Positions 1 to 6,426 of a stretch of 6,685 nucleotides of DNA are shown here, piece after piece. Location of the stretch: the NCBI GenBank assembly GCA_021776885.1, contig JAJFFA010000541.1, forward strand, positions 1 through 6,685, read 5' to 3'. The first letter of the stretch is position 1. Each line of letters begins with the position of its first letter. A program made the translations under genes and the position numbers. The notes beneath the pieces are model-generated. The model was not told the DNA's origin, made no database searches, and worked only from the letters and a program-made list of their open reading frames with translations. Origin of the DNA: Planctomycetota bacterium. GTDB taxonomy: Bacteria; Planctomycetota; UBA1135; GCA-002686595.

Positions 1-2269
1 TCATCTCGCCCAGGCCCTTGTAGCGCTGCAGGTCGACGCTGGTCTGGGCGCTCTTGTGGACCTGGCGCGCCAGCTCCAGGAGCTCCGAGCACTCGACCTC
101 GTCCTTGCCGCCGCTCACGGTCCAGTCCCCTTCGCCGCCGCGGAAGCGCATGCCCTTCTCCTCGAGGGCCTTGAGGGCCTTGACCATCTCGTCGACCCGC
201 GCGAGGTGCGCGCTCAGGACGTCCGCCTCGCGCCGCGCCACCTCGCTCTCGGGTCCAGAGTAGATCTTCGGCTCGCGGCCCAGGGTGGCGGCCTGCAACT
301 CGACGAAGTCGTTCAGCTCTTCGAGCGAGTCGAAGAAGCGGTCGACCTGGTCGACCCTCGCCCAGTGGGTCGAGAGCCGCTCACCATCGAAGCTGTCGAG
401 GTAGCCGCTGAGATCGACCTGGGCCCACATCGGGGCCAGGCCCTGGGCCAGCTGCTCGACGCGCTGCAGATCGGCGCACAGGAGCTTGAGCTCGGCGTCG
501 CTCCAGGAGCGCTCCTGCACACCGTCCTTGCGCTGGTGGATCGTGATCGAGGACACACCGCGGTCGATCAGGTAGGCGCGCAGGCCCGAGTCGTCGGTGA
601 TGTAGCGCGAGCTCTTGCCGATGGTGGCCTTGTACAGCGGCGGCTGGGCGATGTAGAGCCCACCGGACGACACCAGGGCCGGCATCTGGCGGAAGAAGAA
701 CGTCAAGAGCAGCGTGCGGATGTGGGAGCCGTCCACATCGGCGTCCGTCATGATGATCGTCTTGCCGTAGCGCAGCTTCTCGAGGTCGAACTCCTCGGCG
801 ATCCCGCAGCCCAGGGCCGCGATGATCAGCTGGATCTCCTGGTGCCCGAGCATCTTGTCCAGGCGCGCCTTCTCGACGTTCAGGATCTTGCCCTTGATCG
901 GCAGGATCGCCTGGTAGCGGCGGTCACGGCCCATCTTCGCGGGCCCGCCTGCCGAATCACCCTCGACGATGAAGATCTCGGTCTCTTCGCGGTTCTTGTT
1001 CTGACAGTCGGCCAGCTTGCCGGGCAGGTTGCCGCTGGCCAGGGCGGACTTGCGCCGCACCAGGTCGCGCGCCTTGCGCGCGGCCTCGCGCGCCTGCTGG
1101 GCCCGGACGGCCTTGCCGACGATGGCCTTGGCCGCCGCGTTGTTCTCCTCGAGGTAGGTGGAGAACAGCTCCCCCACCACGGACTCGACCACGCTCTGGG
1201 CCTCGCGGTTGCCGAGCTTGTCCTTGGTCTGTCCCTCGAACTGCGGGTCCGGCACCTTCAGCGAGAGCACCGCGGTCATGCCCTCGCGGAAGTCGTCTCC
1301 CGAGGGCAGGGTCCCGTTCTCCTTCACCAGCTTCTCGGACTTGGCGTAGTTGTTCAGGGTCCGGGTCAACGCGCTCTTCAGGCCGGCCAGGTGCGTGCCG
1401 CCTCCGTGCGTATTGATGTTGTTCACGAACGTGTACACCGTCTCCTGGTAGGAGTCGGTGTACTGCAGCGCCAGCTCGACCTCGTACTCGGTGTCCGGGT
1501 TGTCCGGTCCGGCGACGCTCTTGGTCATGTGCACGATGTCGTTGTGCAGCGGCGTCCTGTTCTTGTTGATGTGCCCGACGAACGTCAGCAAGCCCTCGGG
1601 GTAGTCGAAGGTCACCTTCGTCCCCGTGCGCTCGTCCTCGAGCAGGATCTTCAGGCCGCGCGTGCCCATCAGGTAGGCGGTCTCGCGCAGCCGCTTCTCG
1701 ACCACGGCGTAGTCGAGCTCGAGGGTCGAGAAGATCTGCCCGTCCGGCTTGAAGATCGTCGTGGTCCCGGTGTGGTCGGTCTTGCCGATCACCTCGAGAG
1801 CCTGGGAGCGCTGGCCACGCTCGAAGCGGATGCGGTGCACCTCGCCTTCCGAGTGGATCTGGCACTCGAGCCACTCGGACAGGGCGTTGACGCAGGACAC
1901 GCCCACGCCGTGCAGGCCGCCCGACACCTTGTAGGCGCCGTGGTCGAACTTGCCGCCGGCGTGCAGCTTGGTCAGGACCACCTCGACGGCGGGCACGCCC
2001 TCGGTGGCGTGCATCCCGATGGGAATGCCGCGGCCGTCGTCCTCGACCTGGATCGCCCCGTCCTCGCGCAGGGTGACCTTGCACATCGTCGCGTGGCCAG
2101 CCAGGGCCTCGTCCACGGAGTTGTCGACCACCTCCCAGATCAGGTGGTGCAGACCACGCACATCGGTGTCGCCGATGTACATCGCCGGTCGGATGCGCAC
2201 CGCTTCGAGTCCCTCGAGGACCGTGATCGAGTCGGCGCTGTAAGTCTGTGACTTGTCGGTGTCAGGCAT
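1..2269 (-). CDS. gyrB: DNA gyrase subunit B (C-terminus cut off by window edge)
   Basis: ATPase subunit of DNA gyrase, the type IIA topoisomerase that introduces negative supercoils with GyrA. I translated 756 residues from ATG at 2269; the last roughly 50-60 residues lie outside the window. The GHKL ATPase domain (about 20-230) shows catalytic E46, N50, the adenine-binding DDGRGIP (77-83) and the lid SGGLHGVGVS (116-125). The transducer domain (about 235-405) carries QTK (347-349). The TOPRIM domain (about 429-545) has EGDSAGG (436-442) and DADVDG (509-514), the metal-binding acidic residues, followed by QPPLYK (542-547). About 200 residues then precede LQRYKGLGEM (747-756), so the Gram-negative-type insert is present. 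QTK and the overall match favour GyrB over ParE. S140 occupies the position of E. coli R136. The start follows dciA by 12 bp with no clear Shine-Dalgarno, so translational coupling is likely. Confidence 0.97.
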   Translation of the reverse strand, partial: MPDTDKSQTYSADSITVLEGLEAVRIRPAMYIGDTDVRGLHHLIWEVVDNSVDEALAGHATMCKVTLREDGAIQVEDDGRGIPIGMHATEGVPAVEVVLTKLHAGGKFDHGAYKVSGGLHGVGVSCVNALSEWLECQIHSEGEVHRIRFERGQRSQALEVIGKTDHTGTTTIFKPDGQIFSTLELDYAVVEKRLRETAYLMGTRGLKILLEDERTGTKVTFDYPEGLLTFVGHINKNRTPLHNDIVHMTKSVAGPDNPDTEYEVELALQYTDSYQETVYTFVNNINTHGGGTHLAGLKSALTRTLNNYAKSEKLVKENGTLPSGDDFREGMTAVLSLKVPDPQFEGQTKDKLGNREAQSVVESVVGELFSTYLEENNAAAKAIVGKAVRAQQAREAARKARDLVRRKSALASGNLPGKLADCQNKNREETEIFIVEGDSAGGPAKMGRDRRYQAILPIKGKILNVEKARLDKMLGHQEIQLIIAALGCGIAEEFDLEKLRYGKTIIMTDADVDGSHIRTLLLTFFFRQMPALVSSGGLYIAQPPLYKATIGKSSRYITDDSGLRAYLIDRGVSSITIHQRKDGVQERSWSDAELKLLCADLQRVEQLAQGLAPMWAQVDLSGYLDSFDGERLSTHWARVDQVDRFFDSLEELNDFVELQAATLGREPKIYSGPESEVARREADVLSAHLARVDEMVKALKALEEKGMRFRGGEGDWTVSGGKDEVECSELLELARQVHKSAQTSVDLQRYKGLGEM

Positions 2270-2281
2270 GGGGTCGGTGGC

Positions 2282-2620
2282 TCAGCGCTCGAGTTTGAAG
2301 CGAACGCTACGGATTTCGTTCCGCCCGAGGCGGCGGTTGGCTTCGCGGCGCAGGGACTCGCCGGTGAAGGATGAGAGCTCGTGCATGTGGGTCGAGGAGC
2401 GCACTTCGATCAGGAGCTCGCCGGCCTGGAAGCGGACCGGACGGGCGTGCTGGGCCAGGGACTCGCCGGCCGCCTTGTTCCAAGCATCGAATATCGGGAA
2501 GCGGGCGAGCTTCTTGTCGAGGCCGCTCTCGCGCAGGAACCCGCGCACGGCGTCCTGGATCGAACCGATCCCTCCACGGCGCTTCTCCGCGCGACCCGAA
2601 CTCGGGCTCCTGGGTTTCAT
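2282..2620 (-). CDS. dciA: DciA (DUF721) replicative helicase loader/operator protein
   Basis: Small protein of 112 residues in the DUF721 family. Family members named DciA bind the replicative helicase DnaB and help load it in bacteria lacking DnaC/DnaI. The N-terminus (1-20) is basic and probably disordered. The KH-like core runs from about 22 to 110, with the family pattern of a Trp (W47) before AAGESLAQHARP (50-61), then a strand GELLIEVRSS (67-76), HELSSF (80-85) and a terminal strand IRSVRF (103-108). Its ATG overlaps the dnaN stop as ATGA (2617-2620), and gyrB starts 12 bp downstream, so it should be co-transcribed and translationally coupled with both. I see no Shine-Dalgarno of its own. 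It sits where recF is often found. Family assignment is by recalled pattern, not by a search. Confidence 0.88.
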   Translation of the reverse strand: MKPRSPSSGRAEKRRGGIGSIQDAVRGFLRESGLDKKLARFPIFDAWNKAAGESLAQHARPVRFQAGELLIEVRSSTHMHELSSFTGESLRREANRRLGRNEIRSVRFKLER

Positions 2621-3732
2621 TCTGCGGCCGGGGCGACGTCGATCGTGATCGGCATCACCACGTACAGATGGCTCTCGCCCAGGGAGAACTTCCCGGGGCT
2701 GTTCTTCTCGTTGAACTCGAGCCGCACACTGTCCATGTCGCTGTTCTTGAGTCCTTCCAGGACGTAGTCGGGGTTGAAGGCGATCTCGGCTTCGCTGCCC
2801 TTGAAGTCGACCTCCATGTGGGCCGTGGCCTCACCCCTGCCCGCCGAGCGCCCGAAGAGCTCGAGGCGGTTCTTGGTCAGCTTGAGGCGCACCGCGCGGG
2901 CCTCGTCTCCGGTGACGTTGGCCACCAGGCGCAGCTTGCGCGTCAAGAGCTCGCGATCAGCGTCCATGCTGTTGGTCGCGCCCGAGGGCACCACCGCGGC
3001 ATAGCGCGGGAACTCGCCGTCGATCATGCGTGCGAAGATCTCGGCCTGGGCCGTCTTCAGCCCGACCTGATTCTCTCCGAACTGGAAGTGGACCCGGTCG
3101 AGGGGGTCGGAGATGACCCGGCAGAAGAGCTGCATGCCCTTGGTCGGCACGATGGCCGGGGGGAACTTGCCCTCCGGTGCATCGACCGGCGACGTGGCCA
3201 GGGAGAGGCGCCGACCGTCGGTGGCGACCATGCGCAGGGTGTCGTTCTCGATCTCCGTCAGCACGCCGTGCATGGCGTAGCGGCCAGGCTCGCGCGCGGC
3301 GGCAAAGACCGTCTGGCCCACCAGCCGCGCAAAGGTCCCGCCTTGCATGGTGACCGCGTGCTCACCATCGAAGCGTGAGATCACGGGGAACTCGTCCGGG
3401 TCGATCGTGACCAGCTCACAGGTGTCGGACCCGCTGGAGATGATGCAGACATTGCCCTTGGTCTCGAGGGTGACCTCGTCGCCCGACAGGTCGCGCACGA
3501 AGTCCAGCGCGACCCGCGCGGGGATCACGATGGGACCCGGCTCCTTCACCTGAACGTCGCTGATCAAGTAGCGCAGTGACACCTCCGTGTCCGTGCCGAG
3601 CAACTCGAGCGCGTCGTCGGTCGCGACCATGCAGACGTTCTCGAGCACGGGCTTGGGACCCTTGTTCGGGATCACGCTGTTCGCGATGGCGAGACCTTCG
3701 CGCAGCTTCTCACGCTGACAGACGACCTTCAT
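2617..3732 (-). CDS. dnaN: DNA polymerase III beta subunit (sliding clamp)
   Basis: The beta clamp is a ring-shaped dimer that encircles DNA and tethers DNA polymerase III and repair proteins. At 371 residues the protein has the normal family length, with three repeated clamp folds (about 1-120, 125-250, 255-365). Recognisable motifs are ATDGRRLSLA (170-179) in the second fold, MIDGEFPRY (236-244) in the domain 2-3 linker, FNPDYVLEGL (319-328), and the C-terminal YVVMPITI (357-364), which contributes to the peptide-binding pocket. The ATG at 3732 has a GGAGAG Shine-Dalgarno 7 nt upstream. It is the first gene of the dnaN-dciA-gyrB run and its stop codon overlaps the dciA start. It is separated from dnaA by the 564-bp putative origin, so it probably also has its own promoter. 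Nothing looks broken or missing. Confidence 0.98.
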   Translation of the reverse strand: MKVVCQREKLREGLAIANSVIPNKGPKPVLENVCMVATDDALELLGTDTEVSLRYLISDVQVKEPGPIVIPARVALDFVRDLSGDEVTLETKGNVCIISSGSDTCELVTIDPDEFPVISRFDGEHAVTMQGGTFARLVGQTVFAAAREPGRYAMHGVLTEIENDTLRMVATDGRRLSLATSPVDAPEGKFPPAIVPTKGMQLFCRVISDPLDRVHFQFGENQVGLKTAQAEIFARMIDGEFPRYAAVVPSGATNSMDADRELLTRKLRLVANVTGDEARAVRLKLTKNRLELFGRSAGRGEATAHMEVDFKGSEAEIAFNPDYVLEGLKNSDMDSVRLEFNEKNSPGKFSLGESHLYVVMPITIDVAPAAE

Positions 3733-3739
3733 GGACTGA

Positions 3740-3745
3740 CTCTCC
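3740..3745 (-). promoter_or_regulatory. dnaN ribosome binding site
   Basis: GGAGAG on the minus strand, 7 nt before the dnaN ATG. It supports the start at 3732. It is the best-placed Shine-Dalgarno in the window; dciA and gyrB appear to lack one. Confidence 0.75.
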
Positions 3746-3752
3746 GAACCTG

Positions 3753-3773
3753 CTCGGCCTGGGGGCTGCCGAG
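3753..3773 (-). promoter_or_regulatory. Small hairpin in dnaN leader
   Basis: CTCGGC and GCCGAG form a perfect 6-bp stem around a 9-nt loop. The hairpin starts 7 nt upstream of the dnaN Shine-Dalgarno. It could affect mRNA stability or ribosome access, but hairpins of this size are common in GC-rich DNA, so a function is only inferred. Confidence 0.3.
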
Positions 3774-3826
3774 AGCATCTTCGTTGGGGGGATCGACACG
3801 GGGGCCGGAGGCGTTTCTCCCCACCC

Positions 3827-3856
3827 CTCTATAGAGAGAACTCTTCATCATATTAA
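3827..3856 (-). promoter_or_regulatory. AT-rich patch: candidate dnaN promoter and/or DNA unwinding element
   Basis: This stretch is roughly 70% A+T in a GC-rich window, the most AT-rich place in the dnaN-dnaA gap. On the minus strand TTAATA (3851-3856) and TATAGA (3828-3833) are 17 bp apart, each 4 of 6 to sigma70 consensus, pointing at dnaN. A second -10-like TATGAT lies at 3847-3852 without a good partner. CTCTATAGAG (3827-3836) is a perfect 10-bp palindrome. It lies about 100 bp from the nearest DnaA-box-like site, so it could instead, or also, be where the origin melts. No clear DnaA-trio repeat is seen next to a box. Confidence 0.4.
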
Positions 3857-3894
3857 GGGCCCACCCCCATCGGGCACAACGTCGCTTCCGCAGA

Positions 3895-3923
3895 CGTAAG
3901 CAGTTTCTCTGGTTGTTCTTACG
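3895..3923. repeat. 6-bp inverted repeat with 17-nt spacer
   Basis: CGTAAG (3895-3900) and CTTACG (3918-3923) form an inverted repeat in the non-coding gap, between the AT-rich patch and the DnaA-box cluster. Arm centres are 23 bp apart, close to two helical turns, which would fit a dimeric DNA-binding protein. The arms are short and no protein can be named. Confidence 0.25.
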
Positions 3924-3957
3924 CGAGCTACCCGGGTGTGAGGAGATCCGCAGCCGC

Positions 3958-4121
3958 CGTGGAGAACCCGGTAGCGGGTGGGGGTCTGTCCACGCCCCTC
4001 CACGGCGGCTTTCGAGCCGGCGGTCGAGACCGGGTTCTGCACCCTGGGTCCACATTTCAGAAGGGGCTCTCCACACCCCCACACAGGGGTTCTGGCCGGG
4101 TTCTCCACGCCCTTCTCCACG
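3958..4121. other. Putative chromosomal origin (oriC): DnaA-box-like cluster
   Basis: This 164-bp part of the 564-bp non-coding gap holds about eight 9-mers resembling the DnaA box TTATCCACA. TTCTCCACG occurs exactly three times: 3958-3966 on the minus strand, 4101-4109 and 4113-4121 on the plus strand. Weaker plus-strand relatives are CTGTCCACG (3986-3994), CCCTCCACG (3996-4004), TTCTGCACC (4035-4043), GGGTCCACA (4046-4054) and CTCTCCACA (4067-4075). The longer GGGTTCTCCACG occurs twice, inverted (3958-3969 and 4098-4109). Several neighbouring starts are 10, 11, 12 or 21 bp apart, near helical spacing. Position between dnaA and dnaN is the classic bacterial origin site, and an AT-rich patch lies on the dnaN side. 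Small hairpins ACCCG/CGGGT (3966-3979) and CGGCT/AGCCG with a TTCG loop (4006-4019) lie within. Functional assignment is inference. Confidence 0.7.
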
Positions 4122-4143
4122 GCGACCGAGGGCTTCCTCCGAG

Positions 4144-4169
4144 CCCCACGCGGGGTCCAGGGCCCTGGA
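4144..4169. repeat. Two adjacent dyads, one a 14-bp perfect palindrome
   Basis: TCCAGGGCCCTGGA (4156-4169) is a perfect 14-bp palindrome. Directly next to it is CCCC-ACGC-GGGG (4144-4155), a 4-bp stem with 4-nt loop. They form the origin-proximal end of the inverted-repeat run that lies between the DnaA-box cluster and the dnaA stop codon. No coding function is apparent. Confidence 0.6.
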
Positions 4170-4176
4170 TCGACGC

Positions 4177-4225
4177 GAGCCGCGCCCCAGGGCACCCGCT
4201 GGGGTGCACGACCGGGGCGCGGCTC
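4177..4225. repeat. Long nested stem-loop between dnaA and oriC (possible terminator)
   Basis: The arms GAGCCGCGCCCC (4177-4188) and GGGGCGCGGCTC (4214-4225) are perfectly complementary over 12 bp. Between them GCACCC (4192-4197) and GGGTGC (4202-4207) form a second 6-bp stem with a 4-nt loop. This is the strongest predicted structure in the window. It lies about 70 nt past the dnaA stop and could end or protect the dnaA transcript. No T-run follows on the minus strand, so it is not a textbook intrinsic terminator; a structural role at the origin is an alternative. Confidence 0.6.
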
Positions 4226-4247
4226 TGCCGGCGCCTGCCTGTGAAGG

Positions 4248-4265
4248 CCATGGAGAGCTCCATGG
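4248..4265. repeat. 18-bp inverted repeat just past the dnaA stop
   Basis: CCATGGAG and CTCCATGG form a perfect 8-bp dyad around a 2-nt centre, about 31 bp downstream of the dnaA stop codon. The near-absence of a loop makes it more like a protein-binding dyad than an RNA hairpin, but in RNA a 7-bp stem with 4-nt loop is also possible. No T-run follows. Confidence 0.5.
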
Positions 4266-4296
4266 TGGCGCCCTTGGCCGGGGGGGCCTGGTTGGG

Positions 4297-6084
4297 TCAA
4301 CGTCGATTGCCGGTGAGTCGACTCAGGTGCTCTTCGACGATGTCGGCCACCGCGTGGTCGCTCTCGATCAGCTTCCCGATCTTCTCGACGGCGTAGATCA
4401 CGGTGGAGTGGTCGCGGCCGCCGAAGAAGCCGCCGATCTCGCCCAGGGACTGACGCGTCACCTTGCGCGCGAGATACATCGCGATCTGACGCGGCAGGAC
4501 GATGCTCGCCGCGCGGCTCTTCGACTGCAGATCGACGACGCGCACATCGAACTGCTCGGTCACCAGGCGCACGATGTCGTCCATCGTGGGCTGGCCGCGT
4601 TGCACGACGAAGAGATCGCGCAGGGCGTCGCGGGCCAGGTCCGGGGTGATCTCCTGACAGGTCAGCGTGGCGAAGCCGATCAGGCGCGTGACGGCACCCT
4701 CGAGCTCGCGCACGTTGGTCTCGATGCGCTCGGCAATCATGCCGGCGATCTCGTCGGACAGGGGCACACCGCGCTCGCGGCTCTTGCGCTTGACGATCGC
4801 CGTGCGCGTCTCGTAGCAGGGCAGCTCGATCTCGGCCACCATGCCCATCTTGAAGCGTGAGACGAGGCGTTCCTGCAGCGTGGGGATGTCCCGCGGCGGA
4901 CTGTCGGACGAGAGCACGATCTGCTTGCCTGCGTTGTAGAGCGTGTTGAACGTGTGGAAGAATTCTTCCTGCGTGCGCTCCTTGTTGGCCAGCATGTGGA
5001 TGTCGTCCACCACCAGCACGTCGACGTTGCGGTACTTGTTGCGGAACTCCGCCAGGTCACCGTCCTGCAGCGCGTTGATGAAGTGGTTCACGAACGTCTC
5101 GCAGGACAGGTACAGGATGCGCGTCTCGGGCCAGCGCTCGAGGACCGAGAAGCACGTCGACTGCAGGAGGTGCGTCTTGCCCAGCCCCACCGACCCGTGC
5201 AAGAAGAAGGGGTTGTAGGCCTTGCCCGGGGCCTCGCCCGCGCCCATCGAGGCGGCGTGGGCCAGGCGGTTGCAGGGGCCGACGACGAAGTTGTCGAAGG
5301 TGTACTTGGGGTTGAGGACGACGTCGGAGTTCCAGAGCAGGCCCGTTCCGCCGCCCTGGCGCAGCCCCTCGGTCGAGGTCGTGTCGCGCGGCCCCTGGGC
5401 GGGGGCGACGCAGTCGACGCCGTCCTGGAGCGCCGCGACGTCCGGCGCGCTGGGCGCCGGAGCCAGGTCGAAGGTCAGCTCGGGGTCGACCTCGATGCGC
5501 ACATCGGCCCGGTGCCCGAGGGTCGTACGCACCGCCTGTTCGAGGACCTCGTGGTAGTAGCTCTGCAGCCAGCTGGCCGCGAAGCTGTTCTGGACGGCGA
5601 GCACGACCTCTCCCCCATCGGCGCTCAGGAGCGCCGCGCGGCGGAACCAGGTCTCGAACTGCTCGGGCTGGATGCGCGCGCGCACCGCATCCTGGAGCCG
5701 CGTCCAGAGCAGCTCTCGATCGACGCTCTTCTGCTCCGCCGCCGGCGCAGGCGGCGCAGGGGCCGGGGGCGCAGCGCCCGGGGTGTCGCCAGGACCTTCC
5801 GGCGCCGCGTGGGGGCCCGGCCCGGAGGCCGGAAGAGCGACCGGCACAGGCGCGACGTCGTTCAGCGCTGCATCCGGTTGGAGCGGGGGTGTCGCAGCGG
5901 CGGGCCGGACCTCCGCGGGCTGTTCCGTGTCGCGAGCGGGGTCGCGAGCGGGCGTCGCGGAGAGATCGCTCTTCGGAGTCATCGGCAGAGGGCCGGTAGC
6001 GGGCGGCAGCGGCCCTTGGTTCGAATCCAGCCCCAGAGAGGGCCAGCCGTCGGGTCGACCGTCGCGCATGGGTTGATGTTGCAT
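4297..6084 (-). CDS. dnaA: Chromosomal replication initiator protein DnaA
   Basis: AAA+ initiator that binds DnaA boxes and melts oriC. The reading frame gives 595 residues, much longer than the usual 440-500. Residues 1-118 are a Pro/Ala-rich, probably disordered extension. Domain I runs about 119-200 (LLWTRLQDAV, FETWFRRA around W146, W172), then a linker of about 50 residues. Domain III has Walker A GSVGLGKT (297-304), Walker B VLVVDDIH (356-363), sensor 1 IVLSSDSPP (389-397), arginine finger R410 in LVSRF, and sensor 2 RELEGA (R459). Domain IV carries LPRQ (530-533) and the signature GRDHSTVIYA (556-565) for DNA binding. The start at 6084 is the longest possible, because an in-frame TGA lies nine codons upstream, and it follows an AGGAGG-type site. 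ATGs at 6069 and 5982 (giving 561 residues) are alternatives without a good Shine-Dalgarno. Identity is certain; the start is less so. Confidence 0.97.
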   Translation of the reverse strand: MQHQPMRDGRPDGWPSLGLDSNQGPLPPATGPLPMTPKSDLSATPARDPARDTEQPAEVRPAAATPPLQPDAALNDVAPVPVALPASGPGPHAAPEGPGDTPGAAPPAPAPPAPAAEQKSVDRELLWTRLQDAVRARIQPEQFETWFRRAALLSADGGEVVLAVQNSFAASWLQSYYHEVLEQAVRTTLGHRADVRIEVDPELTFDLAPAPSAPDVAALQDGVDCVAPAQGPRDTTSTEGLRQGGGTGLLWNSDVVLNPKYTFDNFVVGPCNRLAHAASMGAGEAPGKAYNPFFLHGSVGLGKTHLLQSTCFSVLERWPETRILYLSCETFVNHFINALQDGDLAEFRNKYRNVDVLVVDDIHMLANKERTQEEFFHTFNTLYNAGKQIVLSSDSPPRDIPTLQERLVSRFKMGMVAEIELPCYETRTAIVKRKSRERGVPLSDEIAGMIAERIETNVRELEGAVTRLIGFATLTCQEITPDLARDALRDLFVVQRGQPTMDDIVRLVTEQFDVRVVDLQSKSRAASIVLPRQIAMYLARKVTRQSLGEIGGFFGGRDHSTVIYAVEKIGKLIESDHAVADIVEEHLSRLTGNRR

Positions 6085-6096
6085 CGGCGAACTTGT

Positions 6097-6106
6097 CCCT
6101 CCTCCT
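6097..6106 (-). promoter_or_regulatory. dnaA ribosome binding site (long spacing)
   Basis: AGGAGGAGGG on the minus strand, 12 nt before the ATG at 6084. The match to the anti-Shine-Dalgarno is strong but the spacing is longer than the usual 5-9 nt. It decides for the 6084 start over the ATG at 5982, which lacks such a site. Confidence 0.5.
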
Positions 6107-6397
6107 CGTCAACTCTGCTCGGGACGTCGAACACAGAGCTGCCTCATCGATTCGCAACGGCGTCGGACCCAGGCGAAAAGAACGATCCAAAGTCCCAACG
6201 GCATTCGTGTCGAAAGCGCGCCAGGCAGGGCGAACTACGGACACACCGGTAGCGCGAGACTCTGGAAGGTCGAACTCGAAAGAGCCGGGCGCTGCTGGGG
6301 GGGGCTTCACCTTTTGGTGCGGCGCGTAGGGGTTCGCGGCGCAGAGCGGTGCAGGAGGTCAGCGCGTCAGTGGTTTCGTCGTTCGTCCGACGGCCCG

Positions 6398-6426
6398 ATT
6401 GAAACCGCGAGCGGGTGGTTCGTCAA
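6398..6426 (-). promoter_or_regulatory. Candidate sigma70-type promoter for dnaA
   Basis: On the minus strand TTGACG (6421-6426, 5 of 6 to TTGACA) is followed after exactly 17 bp by TTCAAT (6398-6403, 4 of 6 to TATAAT). It points at dnaA and would give a leader of about 300 nt. A DnaA-box-like 9-mer lies 15 bp upstream (6441-6449), which would suit autoregulation. Prediction only. Confidence 0.45.

Noticed and set aside
957..2084. 375-codon minus-strand frame overlapping gyrB
   Set aside because: Out of frame with gyrB, rich in Arg/Gly/Pro as shifted high-GC frames are, and without any motif.
56..2251. 731-codon open frame on the plus strand, antisense to gyrB
   Set aside because: Antisense of a high-GC gene with biased codons often lacks stops. 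The minus-strand frame gives a full GyrB with all its motifs; the antisense protein is Leu/Val/Arg/Asp-rich with no recognisable domain.
3841..3858. DnaA-trio repeat next to a box in the AT-rich patch
   Set aside because: The ATGATGAAG run does not fit the repeating trinucleotide rule in either direction, and no DnaA box is adjacent.
3848..4300. 150-codon and smaller open frames in the dnaN-dnaA gap
   Set aside because: They run through inverted repeats and DnaA-box-like sites, have no Shine-Dalgarno or recognisable sequence, and occur on both strands at once.
5965..6045. Complete tRNA gene around the T-loop-like sequence
   Set aside because: No matching acceptor stem (5 of 7 at best), no D arm or anticodon arm could be placed, and the nearby CCA is out of register.
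3968..6254. CCGGTAGCGGG repeated at 3968-3978 and 5993-6003, with a shorter copy at 6246-6254
   Set aside because: An 11-mer pair is expected by chance in about 6.7 kb of GC-rich sequence, and one copy is inside dnaA.
4954..6310. Long frames over dnaA (plus 4954-6252 and minus 5057-6310)
   Set aside because: Both overlap the certain DnaA frame and have low-complexity Arg/Ala/Gly composition. They are shadows.
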